In this document: positions 1-13,029 of the stretch, one piece after another
Layout of the letters: every line of letters starts with the position of its first letter
How positions within the stretch are numbered: position 1 is the stretch's first letter
Source of the DNA: Heloderma charlesbogerti
Lineage: Eukaryota > Chordata > Lepidosauria > Squamata > Helodermatidae
NCBI GenBank assembly: GCA_026122225.1
Contig: JANEZZ010000976.1
Location: 310,001-374,000, forward strand
Length of the DNA: 64,000 nt
Direction: 5' to 3'
Translations under genes and position numbers: made by a program
The notes under the pieces: generated by a model
Told to the model about the DNA's origin: nothing
The model's input: the letters and a program-made list of their open reading frames with translations, nothing else
The model's database searches: none

Positions 1-1369
1 TATGTGTTTTGTGTACATAAATTTATTTTGTCTATTTTAACACATTACATATCCCAATTTTTCAGTTTTGTTTGTTGGGATACGTTTCCTTCAGTGGTTT
101 CTTCTGGTTTACACATGCAGCAGAATGAGGTGGTACAGTTCTGATGACAGAATAGACTGTATCATTTCTGACCGCGGGGGGGGGGGCTAAATGCTCCCTT
201 ATGCGTAAAAAAATCCCTGCAAATGCAAACCACCACAACAGAGAATGAGCGGGGCTAGAACCTCTCTCCCTGGGGAATAGTTTTTACTTGCAGGGAGATG
301 TTTTTACATGGGAAGCATTCAGAATTAATGCCCCCTCCATGTAGTCTAAAATAGTATGGTCCAGTCTATGCCCTCAGGATTCTTGTCAGCAAATCTTGCT
401 GCTTGTACAGACCACATCTAAGTATTTTGATAAAAGAGAAACATTTGTGGTGTTTAGTGACAGCCTTGTGCAGCCCTCTTAGTTTTACAGGATTTGTCTG
501 GCTGATGTCTACAGCTAGAAACGAGGAATCCTACCATAAACCTGTGAGTACTAGTAACAAAAATTTGAACTTACAGAATTGAGTGGTCTAAACTCTTCCA
601 TTTTAAACCTAGTGAACTGAGAGTTTTACACTTCTCCGCCCTGAGATGTTTTCAGTGATCGATCAATGGCAAGAAGATATATCTGTTCACTGTAATAACC
701 ATATACAAAAACTCACTTTGTTTCATGTATGAATTATTCACAGTTCCTAATGTTTGCTGTTAAAACCAATGGCATCTTTGGGCTTCATTGCCTAAGGCTG
801 AACGGAAACGCTGCTAATAGTATTGTCATGTATGCAGGTTTTACATTTTGTTGACATTAACATTAAAGTGATCCATCTGTTTGTATTTGCATCCTGATCT
901 CAGGAAGGTTTACTCAGAAGTAAGCCTAACGGATTTCAAATGGGACTTAAAATTAATTCACTTCTCAGCACTGCTGGGCTAAAAGTGCCTTTTCACATTC
1001 TTGGGCTGCCGGCGGTGAGGCGGGTTTACTTCCAGAATTTTCTGGGTTAGGCAGCTGAAATTTTTATAAATTTTGTGGGCGGGGGGCTTACATTGGCAGT
1101 AGTCAGTAGCAGGGGTTTTTCTTCTTTTCTTCCCCCTTCCTTAAACTGGTTTCATTGCTGCTGGGAAGTGGCGACAGCACTGGTCCTCTTCCAGTCTGGG
1201 GCCATTCTGCCTCACAGTGCCTCAGCTGAAGGATGCTACGTCATGGCATAGTGTTCCATCCTGTAGTAGTGCAGTGGGGGCAGCCATGTTTTTCTCCACC
1301 AGTCCACCTGGAAGGGTTCTACATTGTGACATAGTGTTCTTCACCCAAGGCATTGTGGGTGGCGAAACG

Positions 1370-1640
1370 GGGGCCCGTGTCAAGGGTAGGCATGGTCAGG
1401 CACCTGCCGAGGGCCTTCGCCCCAGCAGGGGCCCACTGACAAGAGCCCCGTGGAGTTGCTCCTCCTCTTCATCATTCCAACCTGCGTGTTCACCTGCCTC
1501 TCACTCTGGCCCAGACAACAGTGGTGGTGAGAAGGAGGAGCAATAGATGCCACTTGCAGTGAACTCACTTGCTCACTGGCTCTCTGCCTATCAGGCAAGC
1601 CAGTTGTAGCGAAGATGAGAAAGAGCAAGATGGCCCCAGA
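1370..1640. repeat. Interspersed repeat, second copy near 24950-25250
   Basis: The segment shares long blocks with 24950-25250, including the runs around 'cagcaggggcccactgacaa', 'tggcccagacaacagtggtgg' and 'cttgctcactggctctctgcc'. Two copies about 23 kb apart with several mismatches indicate an interspersed element. The second copy sits inside a SINE and starts CAGGGCTGGCA, as hAT-type miniature elements often do. The short open frames here are not protein genes. The ends of this copy are not resolved. Confidence 0.5.
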
Positions 1641-3969
1641 TGGGAGTAGGAACGCTGCTGCTGCTTTCTTACAGTGGCAAAACCAGTTTAAAGGAAGGGG
1701 TGGAGGAATAAAAGCTTCTGCTACTGACTGTTATACACCTTAGGGGCAGGGTGTTTATTTTTATAAGAATTTGGTCAGCCCACGGGTTTCTTTGCCCCAC
1801 CCCGTTCCTACAGAAACATTCCAGAGAAGTCCCTTTTGGAACTTTTGGCACAGCACTAATCCTAAGTCTCTTTGATTGGCTTTTCAATGAATGCAATCAT
1901 GGGGAAAGAAGGGAATTGGCACGGATTACTGGCTGTGTAAGCTCTGAGGAAGAAATCAATCCTGAGGGAGGATTTCAGTGAGAACCAGACGGAGGCCTGC
2001 CTTTCCTCTGGTGCTTTCCTGCCCTGATCTTACGGTTCCTGCCTCACCCATCCATCAGTGCAGAATCTCGCTCTCTGTGTTCCCAAGGTCAGTACTTACA
2101 GGGCCAGTTGATGTGTGTTATTCTCGGAGTAATTTTATCTTCCGGCAGTTTCCAGTGGGGGCCTTAAGTGGCTCAAAATTGTACAGCCTGATCCATCATG
2201 CTCGCCACTCACGCTAAGACATGCTTCAGGGCCTACCTTGTCATTCTGAGGCCTTTCCTGCATGCAAATGCAGCAGGGTGCAGCTGTTGGAAACTGGATA
2301 GCTGTGAAGGCTCATTAATCACACTCACTTTCTCCCCTAGTTTTTTTTCCCCTTTGATGTCAACCAAAGTATTTAGGAAGAACAGGCTTCCTATCTCCTT
2401 TTAAATAGGAGGGTGCTTTTCTAAACTTTGTTGTGGAAGAAGCATCCTGGTAGGGCACATCAAGAAGGCAGGGATCGAAGAGCTTGGCACCTGTCTGGAA
2501 ATGCAAGGAGTGCATTTATTGGGCCGCTGGGGCGTTGCTAAGCCTGGGCTCATGGGGCTATAGCCCCAAATCTATTCCCCAGAGCCCTGAGTGTCCATTG
2601 GTGCCAATGGAAGGTTTTGTTCTTAGCTTAATTGCCATGCGGGGGGGGGCAATTTTCTATGGGGATTGCAGCTAGGGAGGGGAACTCTCTCCTCTCCAAA
2701 GGCCGCAACACCCCTCTCCCCCAAAAATCTCTCCCGACAATGCAATTAAGCTTAAGGGAAAAAGTTTTCCATTGGTTTAGGATGATCTGGGGCAAAGTGC
2801 AAATTGATTCAAGAATTATTATTTTTAGATCGTTTGGATGAAATTGGCTGGCTTTGTCTCCTGTGAAATTTAAATAAATCCCAGTAATTATTTCTACAGT
2901 TGCATATAGATGTAAAGCAACGTATGCCCATTTGATGCAGATTTCTGCCCTTTGGGCCTGGGCCCCGAATCTTTTTAGTGCCTATCAAAACCCTTGTTGG
3001 GCGGGTTTCAGGTGCACCTTTCTGTGGATGGAAGAGAATCAGATCCAGTAGAGATTCCCGCTGGAGGAAGGGAGCCACCAGCCTCCTTCCCCCTGAAGGC
3101 CCCTGCTCCCTCTGAAAAGCTGCTCCAGAGGGCCAGGTATCTGAGCTGACCAAGTGGACATCTCTGAAATGCCGGTGAGCCTCTCCTTTTTGCCATTATT
3201 GTGGTCATCCACCACCACTGATGCTTGTCATGGTCTTCAGCTCGATGTGCAGGGGCAGATGGGGAATCTCCATGGGATGGAGGCATCCATGCGTACATAT
3301 TTCCCGGGAGGGCCTAGGAGGGGCAGTTGGTGCCCTATATTTGCTGCAATGGCAATGGGGGGGGGCAAATAGCAGCTTCAGGGGGCAATTTGCTGTGGAA
3401 ACAAATATGGCTGTTGAAAACAAAAATACCTTCCTCATGTGCCATGGTCCCAATCCAAATCAGGTCACGAGCAGCTGCTATTGCTTAAAAGAACCCAAAA
3501 CTTAGCACTGTTTTGTTTCTTAAAAACAAAACGAAAAAGGGTGGGTCGTGCAGATTTTTTGCATATATTTTGGAATTGTCCAGTTATACAACCCTTTGAA
3601 CCAATAATCTGAATTTGCTTAATGAACTAACTGGTTGCTCAATGCCACAAAATCCTAAAGTAGCATGATGTTGTTATGTTAAAGATTTGGTAATGATACA
3701 AACCTTGAAGTTGTTGTAAACCTGCCGAAGGCAGCTAAAATGTGTACAGCAGCAAATTGAAAGAAAACTGTTACTCCGAAAATATCTGTAGAATATGGAA
3801 TACTGCAATCTTTTCAAAATTATCTTATTATAGAAGGTCAAGGATTGGACTACAGATAAATTTATTGAAAAATGGACTTCATTTGCAATGTTCTGGCACT
3901 GTAAATACCAGGACAATATTCAACCATATATTTTCTTCTCTTTATTGTAGAGTGTTTCTTGTTCTCTGT

Positions 3970-4070
3970 GTGAATGTGTGTGTGTGTGTGTGTATAAAAT
4001 ATCATATTTATATATAACAAAACATATTTGTACTTAATAAATATTTTTAAAAAATAACATTTAAATTAAA

Positions 4071-4102
<32 letters not shown>
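3970..4102. repeat. (GT)n and (CT)n/(CA)n microsatellites
   Basis: A short GT run lies around 3977-3993. A CT run passing into a CA run lies around 4071-4101. They are separated by AT-rich sequence. Confidence 0.85.
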
Positions 4103-4921
4103 GCCCAGGAGAGGCAGACATATTGTCTGTTCAGGCCTAAGTTTGTGTATAAAGGAATGTGGGAAGGCAGAGCCATTAAATCTAGAAGTTTTATCTAACT
4201 GTGTCTTGGAAACCATTCCAGAATTCAGATTCTGAAACACAAGAACTGAGCTATGGGCTGTGCAGGAATTTCAGTCCATGGTCATCTCACCAATTCCTGT
4301 CTTTTCATCTGTGGCTGGTCCATTATATCTGTTTTCCCTGGCAATGGATTGAATGCCTGAAGGCACCTTATCAGAGCATTTGTCCCATTATAACTGAATG
4401 AAATAGGCTCAGAGGATACAGTGCGTTTATTGCCAGTAACTTAAGGGTAAGAAATGGGCCGATGCAATCAAAATCGCACACACCATCCTGTTTGTCTCCA
4501 ACCTGACCTACTTAGTTTTTATGCTAGATTTCTAAACTGATCTTGCATTTCTTGCATTTCTCCGCACCTTTATTCATCTGCAAGTCTTGCTGATGTTTCT
4601 CTGCTTGTCATCCATAACCCCAAATAACGTTATGCAATAGAATCCCAGTAACTTTAATGAAAATAAGGTGGATTAAAAAAAAAAAGTTTCCTGCGAAAGA
4701 AAACCATAAATGCATTATTTTAAAATCTTGCATTTTGGGTGCTATTTGGGGAGACAAGGGGCAGATCATATATGAGCTCCTATATATCCAGTTGCTTTGT
4801 ATTCCACATTTAGTATATAAACTGATAAATAGGCTTGTCTACCTGAAGTGCATGCCAAAAATCCCTTATGTTACAAAGAAAAAGGGTAACTGTTTTTTCC
4901 TGTTTGCCCTACATTGCTAAG

Positions 4922-4968
4922 TTTGGATCCAGACTTAGTCATACATAGAGTAAACCCACTGAAATCAT

Positions 4969-5003
<35 letters not shown>

Positions 5004-5098
5004 CTGCCCGATAGCGGACGCTCTCGGCTATTAGCCATGACTAACTTAAGCCTCATTGATTTCAATGGGTCTACTCTCTGAATGACTGAATCCAACCC
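4922..5098. repeat. Inverted-repeat element (GGATCCAGACTTAGTCAT type) with (ATTT)n inside
   Basis: The left arm reads 'tggatccagacttagtcat ... cccactgaaatcat'. The right arm is its approximate reverse complement ('ttgatttcaatgggtct ... gaatgactgaatccaaccc'). Between them lie an (ATTT)n run at about 4969-5004 and a short segment that resembles a reversed L2 tail. Related copies lie at 6622-7071, 18979-19405 and 45630-46000, so this is a dispersed family, probably a non-autonomous DNA element. Confidence 0.55.
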
Positions 5099-5564
5099 CT
5101 ATAGTTATTATGAGGTATAAAGAATTTAAAAAATAATTACAACAATTCCTTTTTAAAATACGTAGCTTTTTACCATTTTATCATAAATATATCCAAGAAT
5201 AGGCCTTTGACTCTAGGGATGGGGAAATCAGTCTATTTCCAGCCCACCTCACTTTTACTTGTGTTCACCCATCACTCCATTCCATCCCATATCCACATTC
5301 ACCTGTGATTAAAAAAAAAATCTGCTTGAAAATGGACATTTAAATATGCCCTTAAATACATAGTTTAAATGTATCGTCTCTCAAAATGCGTACTTTTAAA
5401 CATTTTTTCTCAAAATCCACATCTGAACATGTATGTTGAAACGTTTGAGCCAAGAATTGCATCTGAGCATGCAGGAAGTGTGAAAGCTGGTGGTTAATGA
5501 TATTAGTCCAGGTTCAGATCAACTTGTATAGGATAAAATTGTAAAAGGTAAAACTCTTCAGATG

Positions 5565-5769
5565 TCCCTAAGTAACAATGGAGGCTGGTGGGTCCTATAT
5601 CAGTGGGTCAGTGAATCCACTCCAGGTTTCACTCAAAACCAGAGGAGCTGTCCAAGACATGAAGCACCTTGGATAGCTTCTTTAGAGTTCTGCCTGGTTC
5701 TGATTGAAACCTGGAGTGGATTCATCACCCCACTGACATCGGAGCCACCAGCCTCCACTGCTAAGTAAG
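5565..5769. repeat. Inverted-repeat miniature element
   Basis: The left end 'ggaggctggtgggtcc ... gaatccactccaggtttc' is mirrored on the right by 'gaaacctggagtggattc ... ggagccaccagcctcca'. A diverged relative is at 22345-22556. It has no coding capacity and looks like a non-autonomous DNA transposon. Confidence 0.6.
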
Positions 5770-6399
5770 TCTGGTTAAAATATAGTCCCCGTTCCCAACT
5801 TCATATACTCAATAGTAAGTCCCATTTAATCTTAACAGGAGACAAACGTTTTAGGGGAAGTTAGCGAGACTGAAGTTTGTCAGATTTTGTGAGTGGGCAG
5901 GGCAAACCTATAATGGCAGCAGAAGAGGAGGTTTTTTCCTTGGTTCCTTCCCAGGCAGGCAAAGGCTTCCCAATCCATCCCTGCAAAGAGATGAGGTCTT
6001 GGCAAATCTCTGCAGACATTTGATGAGTGGGATTGACTTGAAAACAGAATTCAAAAACCAGACCCTTGAAGCATAGTTTATTTGGGATCTGAACATAACA
6101 ATCAATACCATTATTAAGGCAGCATTGTCTTCTTATTCTTCTTGACATGTGAACTCTGCAAATGTAAAATGTCTATTACATTTTCTTTAGTATTCCTTTC
6201 ATCACCTGCAGGAGGGATGGCCAGCTTTTCTGTTTTCAGGAGAGGGGCCATTCTATTCTCCACACTATGGTCCCGCAGCCAGAAACATATTTTGCTGTAC
6301 AAACAGAGCTGCTTAAAAGTGGACAAGCTGCAGGACAGCAGTACAGGCTTCCCAGTTAGGGAACCTTTGCACTCAGGCATCACATGCAAATACATAAAT

Positions 6400-6600
6400 T
6401 TTCATTTTTATTTTACTTATTTATTATACTTATATCCTGCCTTTTGGTCCATAAGGATCCACAAGGTGCGTGGCCAGCAGCTAGATAAAACCCTAATACA
6501 TAATTAAACAGCAATAACACCAAGCAGCACATCAAAAAGTTCCAACTCAACAGCAAAGAACCAGCAGCATTACATAGCAAAATAGTTAATCAGTCCCGCA
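6400..6600. repeat. Probable interspersed repeat tail (LINE/SINE-like), unassigned
   Basis: It reads 'tttatatcctgccttttggtcc ...' followed by an A-rich region with 'aaacagcaataacaccaa'. A similar string occurs at 15700-15790. Such text is typical of reversed SINE/L2 tails in reptile genomes, but the boundaries are unclear. Confidence 0.35.
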
Positions 6601-6621
6601 AAATGCTCCTTAAAAAGGAAG

Positions 6622-7071
6622 GGTTGGATCCAGACTTAGGGAGCAATCCCATGGCCGCTAGACTGCCTCCCCACCCCCTCCGCCTCATAGGCAGTGCAGA
6701 TCATCCCTGGGCTCCACGCTCAGATGAGCAGCGCAGAGCAGGGCAAAAGGGGGCGTTCCCGGGGGCGGGAAGTGTGGAAGTGCTGGTACAACACTTCCAA
6801 AGTCCTGCGGCTAGACAGCCGAAATCAGCCATCTAGCCACGAATGCAGGGTGGCCAGAGCGTGGAGAAGAGGATCCCCTCCATGTTCCTCCCGCCGTGCA
6901 TTGGATAGGCGGTTGCCTCCAAGTTCGGAAGCGGCCGCCTATCCTGATAAGATCACTCCCTTAGTCATACTCACAGTAGACCCACTGAAATCAATGGGAC
7001 TTAAGTTTTCTTAAGTCCCATTTAATTCAATGGGTCTACCGTAAGTATGACTAAATCTGGATCCAACCCAA
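6622..7071. repeat. Inverted-repeat element (GGATCCAGACTTAG type)
   Basis: It starts 'gggttggatccagactta' and ends 'ctaaatctggatccaaccc', giving terminal inverted repeats. Near the right end, 'cccactgaaatcaatggg' faces its own reverse complement. The middle (about 6640-6955) is GC-rich filler, probably a secondary insertion. Confidence 0.55.
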
Positions 7072-7134
7072 ATGACATTTGATTTGCTTATATTAGGAGA
7101 AATGGCTGGATTTGATTTCAGAGGACCTCTCGGG

Positions 7135-7445
7135 GCCACATTCCTGTGGGCAGTGGGCCAAGGGCAAAATGGGGTAGGCCCCAAATTGCGACAATACCAG
7201 TATATTGTAGCTTAAAGCTCTTTCTGTCAGTAACTAAGCCTTAGGAGAAGTATTTCAACCCTTTAGAATGGGGGGTGGGGACAGTGCAGAAGCCAGGAAA
7301 CCATCAAATCATTGATCCTCTGGAGAAAGGGGTGGGGCCAGACAAAGGGGACGTAGCCCCCTAGGCAACCCCTGAGGGTCAGATTTCTCCCCCTGGAGGG
7401 CCAGATTTGCGCCCCAGGCCTGAGGCTCTGCAGTCCTGCATTAAA
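7135..7445 (+). mobile_element. hAT (Charlie-like) non-autonomous element, fragment
   Basis: It shares blocks with 30375-31151 and 51928-52646, notably 'tatttcaaccctttagaatgg', 'ggtggggccag' and 'gagggtcagattt'. The other two copies have CAGGGGTG-like ends and near-matching 8-bp target duplications, which is the basis for the hAT call. The ends of this copy are degraded. Confidence 0.5.
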
Positions 7446-7481
7446 GAGCAAGATACCTCTATTTTTTATGACATGTTTTGT

Positions 7482-7630
7482 AGTCATGACTGGAGAAGGC
7501 AATGGCAAACCACCCTGCTATAGTCTGCCATGAAAACGCCAGCGTAAGCGGCATCCCTCTAGGGGTCAGTAATGAGCCGGTGCTTGCACAGGAGGAACCT
7601 TTCCTACCTTGCCTTTCCTTTGTTTGCATT
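7482..7630 (+). repeat. tRNA-derived SINE, 5'-truncated
   Basis: It matches the 3' two thirds of the complete SINE at 39793-40091: 'aaggcaatggcaaaccacc', 'tgccatgaaaacgccagcg', 'ggtgcttgcacaggaggaac', then a CCTTT-rich tail. The tRNA-like head is missing. Confidence 0.75.
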
Positions 7631-7779
7631 ACCACAATGTTCAAATAACCTAACTTTTGTTTAGAGAAGCTTAGCAAATGCTCCTTTCTTTTGAATGGGA
7701 CAAAAAGAAAGTGAGCCACATCACCCTTTTTTATGGGGGGGCGGGGTAGTATCCAGTCTCTTTTCACCCCTACTTTTAG

Positions 7780-8046
<267 letters not shown>

Positions 8047-8059
8047 TAAATAAACACAC

Positions 8060-8270
8060 ATACAAAGATGTGATGTTACATTACACTGAGTCGGACATGG
8101 GTCCATCTTGCAGTATTGTCCGCACTGACTGGCAGTGACTCCCCAAGGCCTCAGCAAAGGTCCTTCCAAGTATCTGCTACTGGAGATCCTTCTGACTGGA
8201 GGTGACCTGAACCTTCTACATGCAAAGTGTGTGCTCTGCAACAGAGCTATTGCCCCCTCCCAGTAGAGCC
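8060..8270 (-). repeat. tRNA-derived SINE, minus strand
   Basis: Read on the minus strand, it starts with a tRNA-like head ('ggggcaatagctctgttgc ... gaaggttcaggtcacctcc', a degraded A box and B box). It continues with 'ccttggggagtcactgccagt' and ends near 'cgactcagtgtaatg'. The related head at 36481-36555 is on the plus strand. Confidence 0.65.
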
Positions 8271-9182
8271 TGACTGCAAGGTTTGTTGCCAAATCATGTT
8301 GGGAAGATTAGATGAGTTCCATCAGTCTACCGAATAGTGTCTGGATTGAAATCCAAAAAGATCATCCAAAATAATTGTGCTTCGTTGGCAAGAAAGAACA
8401 GGGGTCTAGGTTGAAGAAGACAGGTGAGAATGGTGAACAATCTTAGCTCACTTGGCATTGGTGCCAATAGAAAGTACAAAGGGGACCTGCAACAAAATGT
8501 TGCAGTGTATGGCTAGCTCCTAGCAGGAGTGCTCCTGTCCAGGGTTCCTGCCAGCCAACCATGCCATTCTCCAGGGTACTATGCTGAGCTCATTCAGTGC
8601 ATTCCCCTCCCTTCATCCCAGTTTTTTGTTGTTGTTTTTTCTTTTCCAACTGACACTGAACGTTCTGCAGCTACTGACCGTGCTCAGTCCTTATTAGACT
8701 TTGGCAGGGGGAGGTTGCACCCTTTTTAAAAACAATTTCTTATACTACTGCAGACTGCAAGGTTCCCCCAAACATGCTGAAGCGTCCCTCTTTTTCCCAG
8801 TGGTCCCTTTTGGATTCCATTTCTGTTGGCACGCATCATCTGAGTTTGCTATTAAAGGGAGCGATACCTCCCAGCCAGTCAGAAGACAATTCAAACGTCC
8901 GATATGTCATGTTTGTAGTGTTGTGGCTGCCACTACTTCTACAGTTGCTCCCACATCAATTCTAGATAAGTGTAAAGGCTTCTGCTCATGAATTTTGTCT
9001 TCTTGGGAAATGTACCCCCTTGGGAAACGTGTCACTTTTTATTATTTAAACATGAAAGCAAGACAAACCACATCGGTAGATCAAAATGAAGGTAGTGTCA
9101 GTTATGTCAGTTACGTATACAGGGAGGGTGCGTCTAGACTGCAGTCCTGAGCCCAACACATCATTCTCTTGATTGTCTGTGG

Positions 9183-9307
9183 CAACCTTCCCCAGCCTGG
9201 TGCCCTCCAGATGTGTTGAACTACAACTCCCATCGTCCCATCAAGGGCTGGAGGTGATGGGAGTTGTAATCTAACATGTCTGGAGGGCGCCAAGTCGGGG
9301 AAGGCTG
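9183..9307. mobile_element. hAT miniature inverted-repeat element
   Basis: About 125 bp, almost wholly palindromic: 'caaccttccccagcctgg' faces '...gtcggggaaggctg', with 'aactacaactcccatc' facing 'gatgggagttgtaatc'. The flanks are GTCTGTGG (9175-9182) and GTCTGTCA (9308-9315), a 6/8 match consistent with an old hAT 8-bp duplication. Related copies are at 12676-12765 and 51803-51919, with fragments near 29270 and 38690. Confidence 0.7.
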
Positions 9308-9379
9308 GTCTGTCAAATGGCAAAGCCTTGTGTGTGGTTGGGCACCTTTCCATATTCATCACTGAGCAAGATCAGATAA

Positions 9380-10087
<708 letters not shown>

Positions 10088-10830
10088 ACATTGATCCATC
10101 GTTGATTTTGGCCACCCAAAAGCAGTGTCATTTGTGCCGAACTCAAAAACATCCTGCCGGGTTTCTTTTAAGTTCTTTTTTCCAGTAAGAATTAAGGGAG
10201 GGGGGAAGCTTTTTCTACAGTATAATGTATTCCAGATATGGCGGAGCCTTTCTTTAACATGTCCTGGTTGGAATTACAAATATCTTTCTTAACTCTACAC
10301 AAGGCCTACCATGACTTTGTCATGGATAGCACTAAAGTTGATTCGGTGGCTAAAGACATTGTTTAAAAAAAAAAATTAAAAGATTAATTATCTGCCTTAT
10401 ATTAGAGTCAGAGACTAATGGTGGCTTAACTGCATGAATGTCTTTTTTCTACCATACATCATTTTTTAAAATAAAAATCTCTGATTGCTCAACATCAAAA
10501 TATATTTGGACAGTAATCTGAAACAGAATGTGCATCAATATTCTTTGGGTGTTGGGGTTTTGTTTTGTTTTCAAAAATACTGTTCCAAAGTCAAATATTT
10601 AAGAGTTGAATTTCTTTAGGGGTGAGAAACATAAAATTCCATTGGCTGTTACACAATTTCAGATGCGGTGCTGTACAGTCTGTTTTTAAACCTCTCGCGA
10701 GCAATTTCTCAGTGATCTGTATTTATACCATTGTGTCCACCATTGTGCAATTGTATCTCTTCACTTCTGTGAAAGTCAACTATTTTTTATAAAATATAAT
10801 TGAAGTTTAATCACAGGTCTGAATATGGCT
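10088..10830 (+). other. OLFM3: OLFM3 3' UTR, end approximate
   Basis: AT-rich sequence without repeat signatures follows the stop codon. A candidate poly(A) signal AATAAA is at 10470-10475. AT-rich tracts continue to about 10810, so longer forms are possible. The true cleavage site cannot be read from sequence alone. Confidence 0.5.
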
Positions 10831-12670
10831 CCATTTTCGAATGGCGTGGATATGAAAATTCTACAGTCATCAAGGTCTTCACTTCCAGGATTACATAGTT
10901 TGATCGATCACTTTGTGTCGACTTTGGTCTTGAACGTCCCCCTCATGTCAGAGCTGTCTTTAAGAATGAAGTACTAAAATTACTTTCCTGAATGTCCACA
11001 ATATTTGATTGTGTCCAAACTTGAGTTCTTGCCATCAAACACCATGAAAAACAAAAAGGGGGTTCCTTTAAATGCAGGGCTAGGCTTTAAAACTTTGCCC
11101 TGAGGGACTAGTCTTGGAACTAATTTAGACACAATGCTGGACTTACACCGTGCCACCCAAAAGCTTTTCTTAATGTAGCATGGCCATATGGTCAATGACA
11201 CATTTAAAACATTCCCACTAGCTGGCTCATCAAGGAGTGCTGACGGGCAAACATTATATATATAGGGTAGACACCTTTTAAATGTACCAAGCCATAGGTT
11301 AAATTTGAGTTGAGTTGCTGGGTAGGCCCTCGACCTGTGGATTGTGCATAACGGTGACAGGTTTCTTGGGTTGGAGGGAGTTGCTGACAGGCTCCCAGCT
11401 GTGGGAAACATGGTATATACTGTATAGCTGGATCCAGTTTTGCAGCTTGCAGCATAGGTTGCATGTGCCTAGGAGCTCATGAGTTGTGGCCTGAGCAAAA
11501 CAGGCCAAGAGCCATCTCCCCTGACTATGACATCCTGGTCCAGCTGGAGTTGATGGTGGCGGTGTACATGGTATAAGCGCATGCCAAAACGTGGTACACC
11601 GAGCTACTTCCACCACTAGGTGGCTGCTGGGTCTGGGCTCTGCCTTCCCCTTCTTCCTGTCCTGTAACTCAGTCTTCTCCCCAGAAAGATAGTTTTAAGA
11701 ACTTCTAACTCAGCATAGCTTCACAAAAGGCAATTAGCCCAGGGCAAGAAACCAACTTTATTGAGGAAACATCAGCGTGGGGGAAGCACATAAAAATGCA
11801 AGAAAGACATCTGTGAGATGGTGGGGAAGAGGGGTGGGTGGGTTGAAGTTACCTGAAGCAGTGAGGAAGAATGGCACAAGAGGAAAAGAAGAGACATGTT
11901 GGTTTCCTGTGTGGATACTAGTTCCATGTTTTCATTTTCCAACTGAAGGGGGAAGCACTGACGAAAGGGATGAGTAGACTCTGCCCTGGAAACGTGGTGG
12001 CTATGCCTTGGCTGACAGTTGTGCCACTCCCACCAGACATAGGAGCAGAGGTCAGTCCATCTTGGCAGGAGCATCACTCTAATAAACTCCCCATCAGTAG
12101 CAGTGAGCGGGAGGTCACTCATTCCCTGAAACAAACTGCTGAGAATAGAAACTCCGCCTTTGCTGCTTTTGCTTTGCCAAAAAATGTTTTGTGCAGTTTC
12201 AGTTGCATTGCCCACACAATTTCCCTTGTATTGCCAAATGCATATAGATCTTATCAGCAGGGCAGGGTTTGCATGGAGGAGCCCCCTTCCCCATAAAGGA
12301 CATTAGGAGCTTATCGTCCAGGAGACAAGAAACAGAGCCGGAGATTGAGCAGTGGTGGCAGGAAGCTACATAGCCAACGGCTTTTCAAAATTGGAATAAA
12401 ATGGGCAGCCTTAGTTGCCTTCTCTCCCCTCCTACTAGGAGCATCCCATTCTCCACGATCCACTTCACACATGATCATTTTCCTGCATACCACTGCTATG
12501 TAGGAAAAAGCACTGCTGTCTGCAGTAAATGTACATGTTGGTGTACAAACATTTTCCACTGTTTTTCTTACATGGAAATGATATCTACATGGAAAATGGT
12601 CATGTCTGATGTAGCCCTCCAAGTATCTTTTTGGGGGAGGGGCAACAAAAATATCAAGTTTCAGTTCTTT
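10831..12670. other. Intergenic, nothing recognised
   Basis: Several short open frames occur on both strands, but none shows a domain, splice context or a repeat family I know. A weak inverted repeat around 12470-12620 ('gatcattttcctgcata' versus 'tacatggaaaatggtcat') may be a decayed miniature element. Confidence 0.5.
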
Positions 12671-12675
12671 TATTT

Positions 12676-12765
12676 CAACCCTGCCCAACCTGATGCCTCT
12701 CAGATGTACAGGACTACACCACCCAGCATGCCCCAGCCAGCCACTGGGAAGGTTGGGGAAGGCTG
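12676..12765. mobile_element. hAT miniature element, short copy
   Basis: The ends 'caaccctgcccaacctg' and 'aaggttggggaaggctg' form terminal inverted repeats of the 9183-9307 family. The flanks TTTTATTT (12668-12675) and GTTTATTT (12766-12773) match at 7 of 8 positions, as expected for a hAT target duplication. Confidence 0.75.
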
Positions 12766-12860
12766 GTTTATTTACACAAACATGTCTCAGTTAAAGTCTT
12801 CCAGCATTCATACCTTTTTAGCTACCTTTCCTTCAGATCATCAAGTGAACAAAATTTCCA

Positions 12861-13029
12861 ACACACCCATTACTGTCTCTCAAGTGTCCCACAGAAGAGT
12901 AAAGAAACCCTATGTTGACGAAGGCCCAACTGCTGGTTCAAGTGACACACCCATTATGGTCTCTCAAGCATCCCACACAAGAGTGAAGGAACCCTACGTT
13001 TGATGAAGGCCCAACTGGTGGGTCAAGTG
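12861..13029. repeat. Two-copy tandem repeat, about 84 bp unit
   Basis: The unit beginning 'acacacccattactgtctct' at 12861 repeats at 12945 with about ten mismatches and ends at 'gggtcaagtg'. The period is close to a multiple of three, so an open frame spans it, but there is no other sign of coding. Confidence 0.85.

Noticed and set aside
12401..13003. 200-codon open frame on the + strand
   Set aside because: It crosses a hAT miniature element and an 84-bp tandem duplication, has no recognisable domain and no splice context. Most likely chance.
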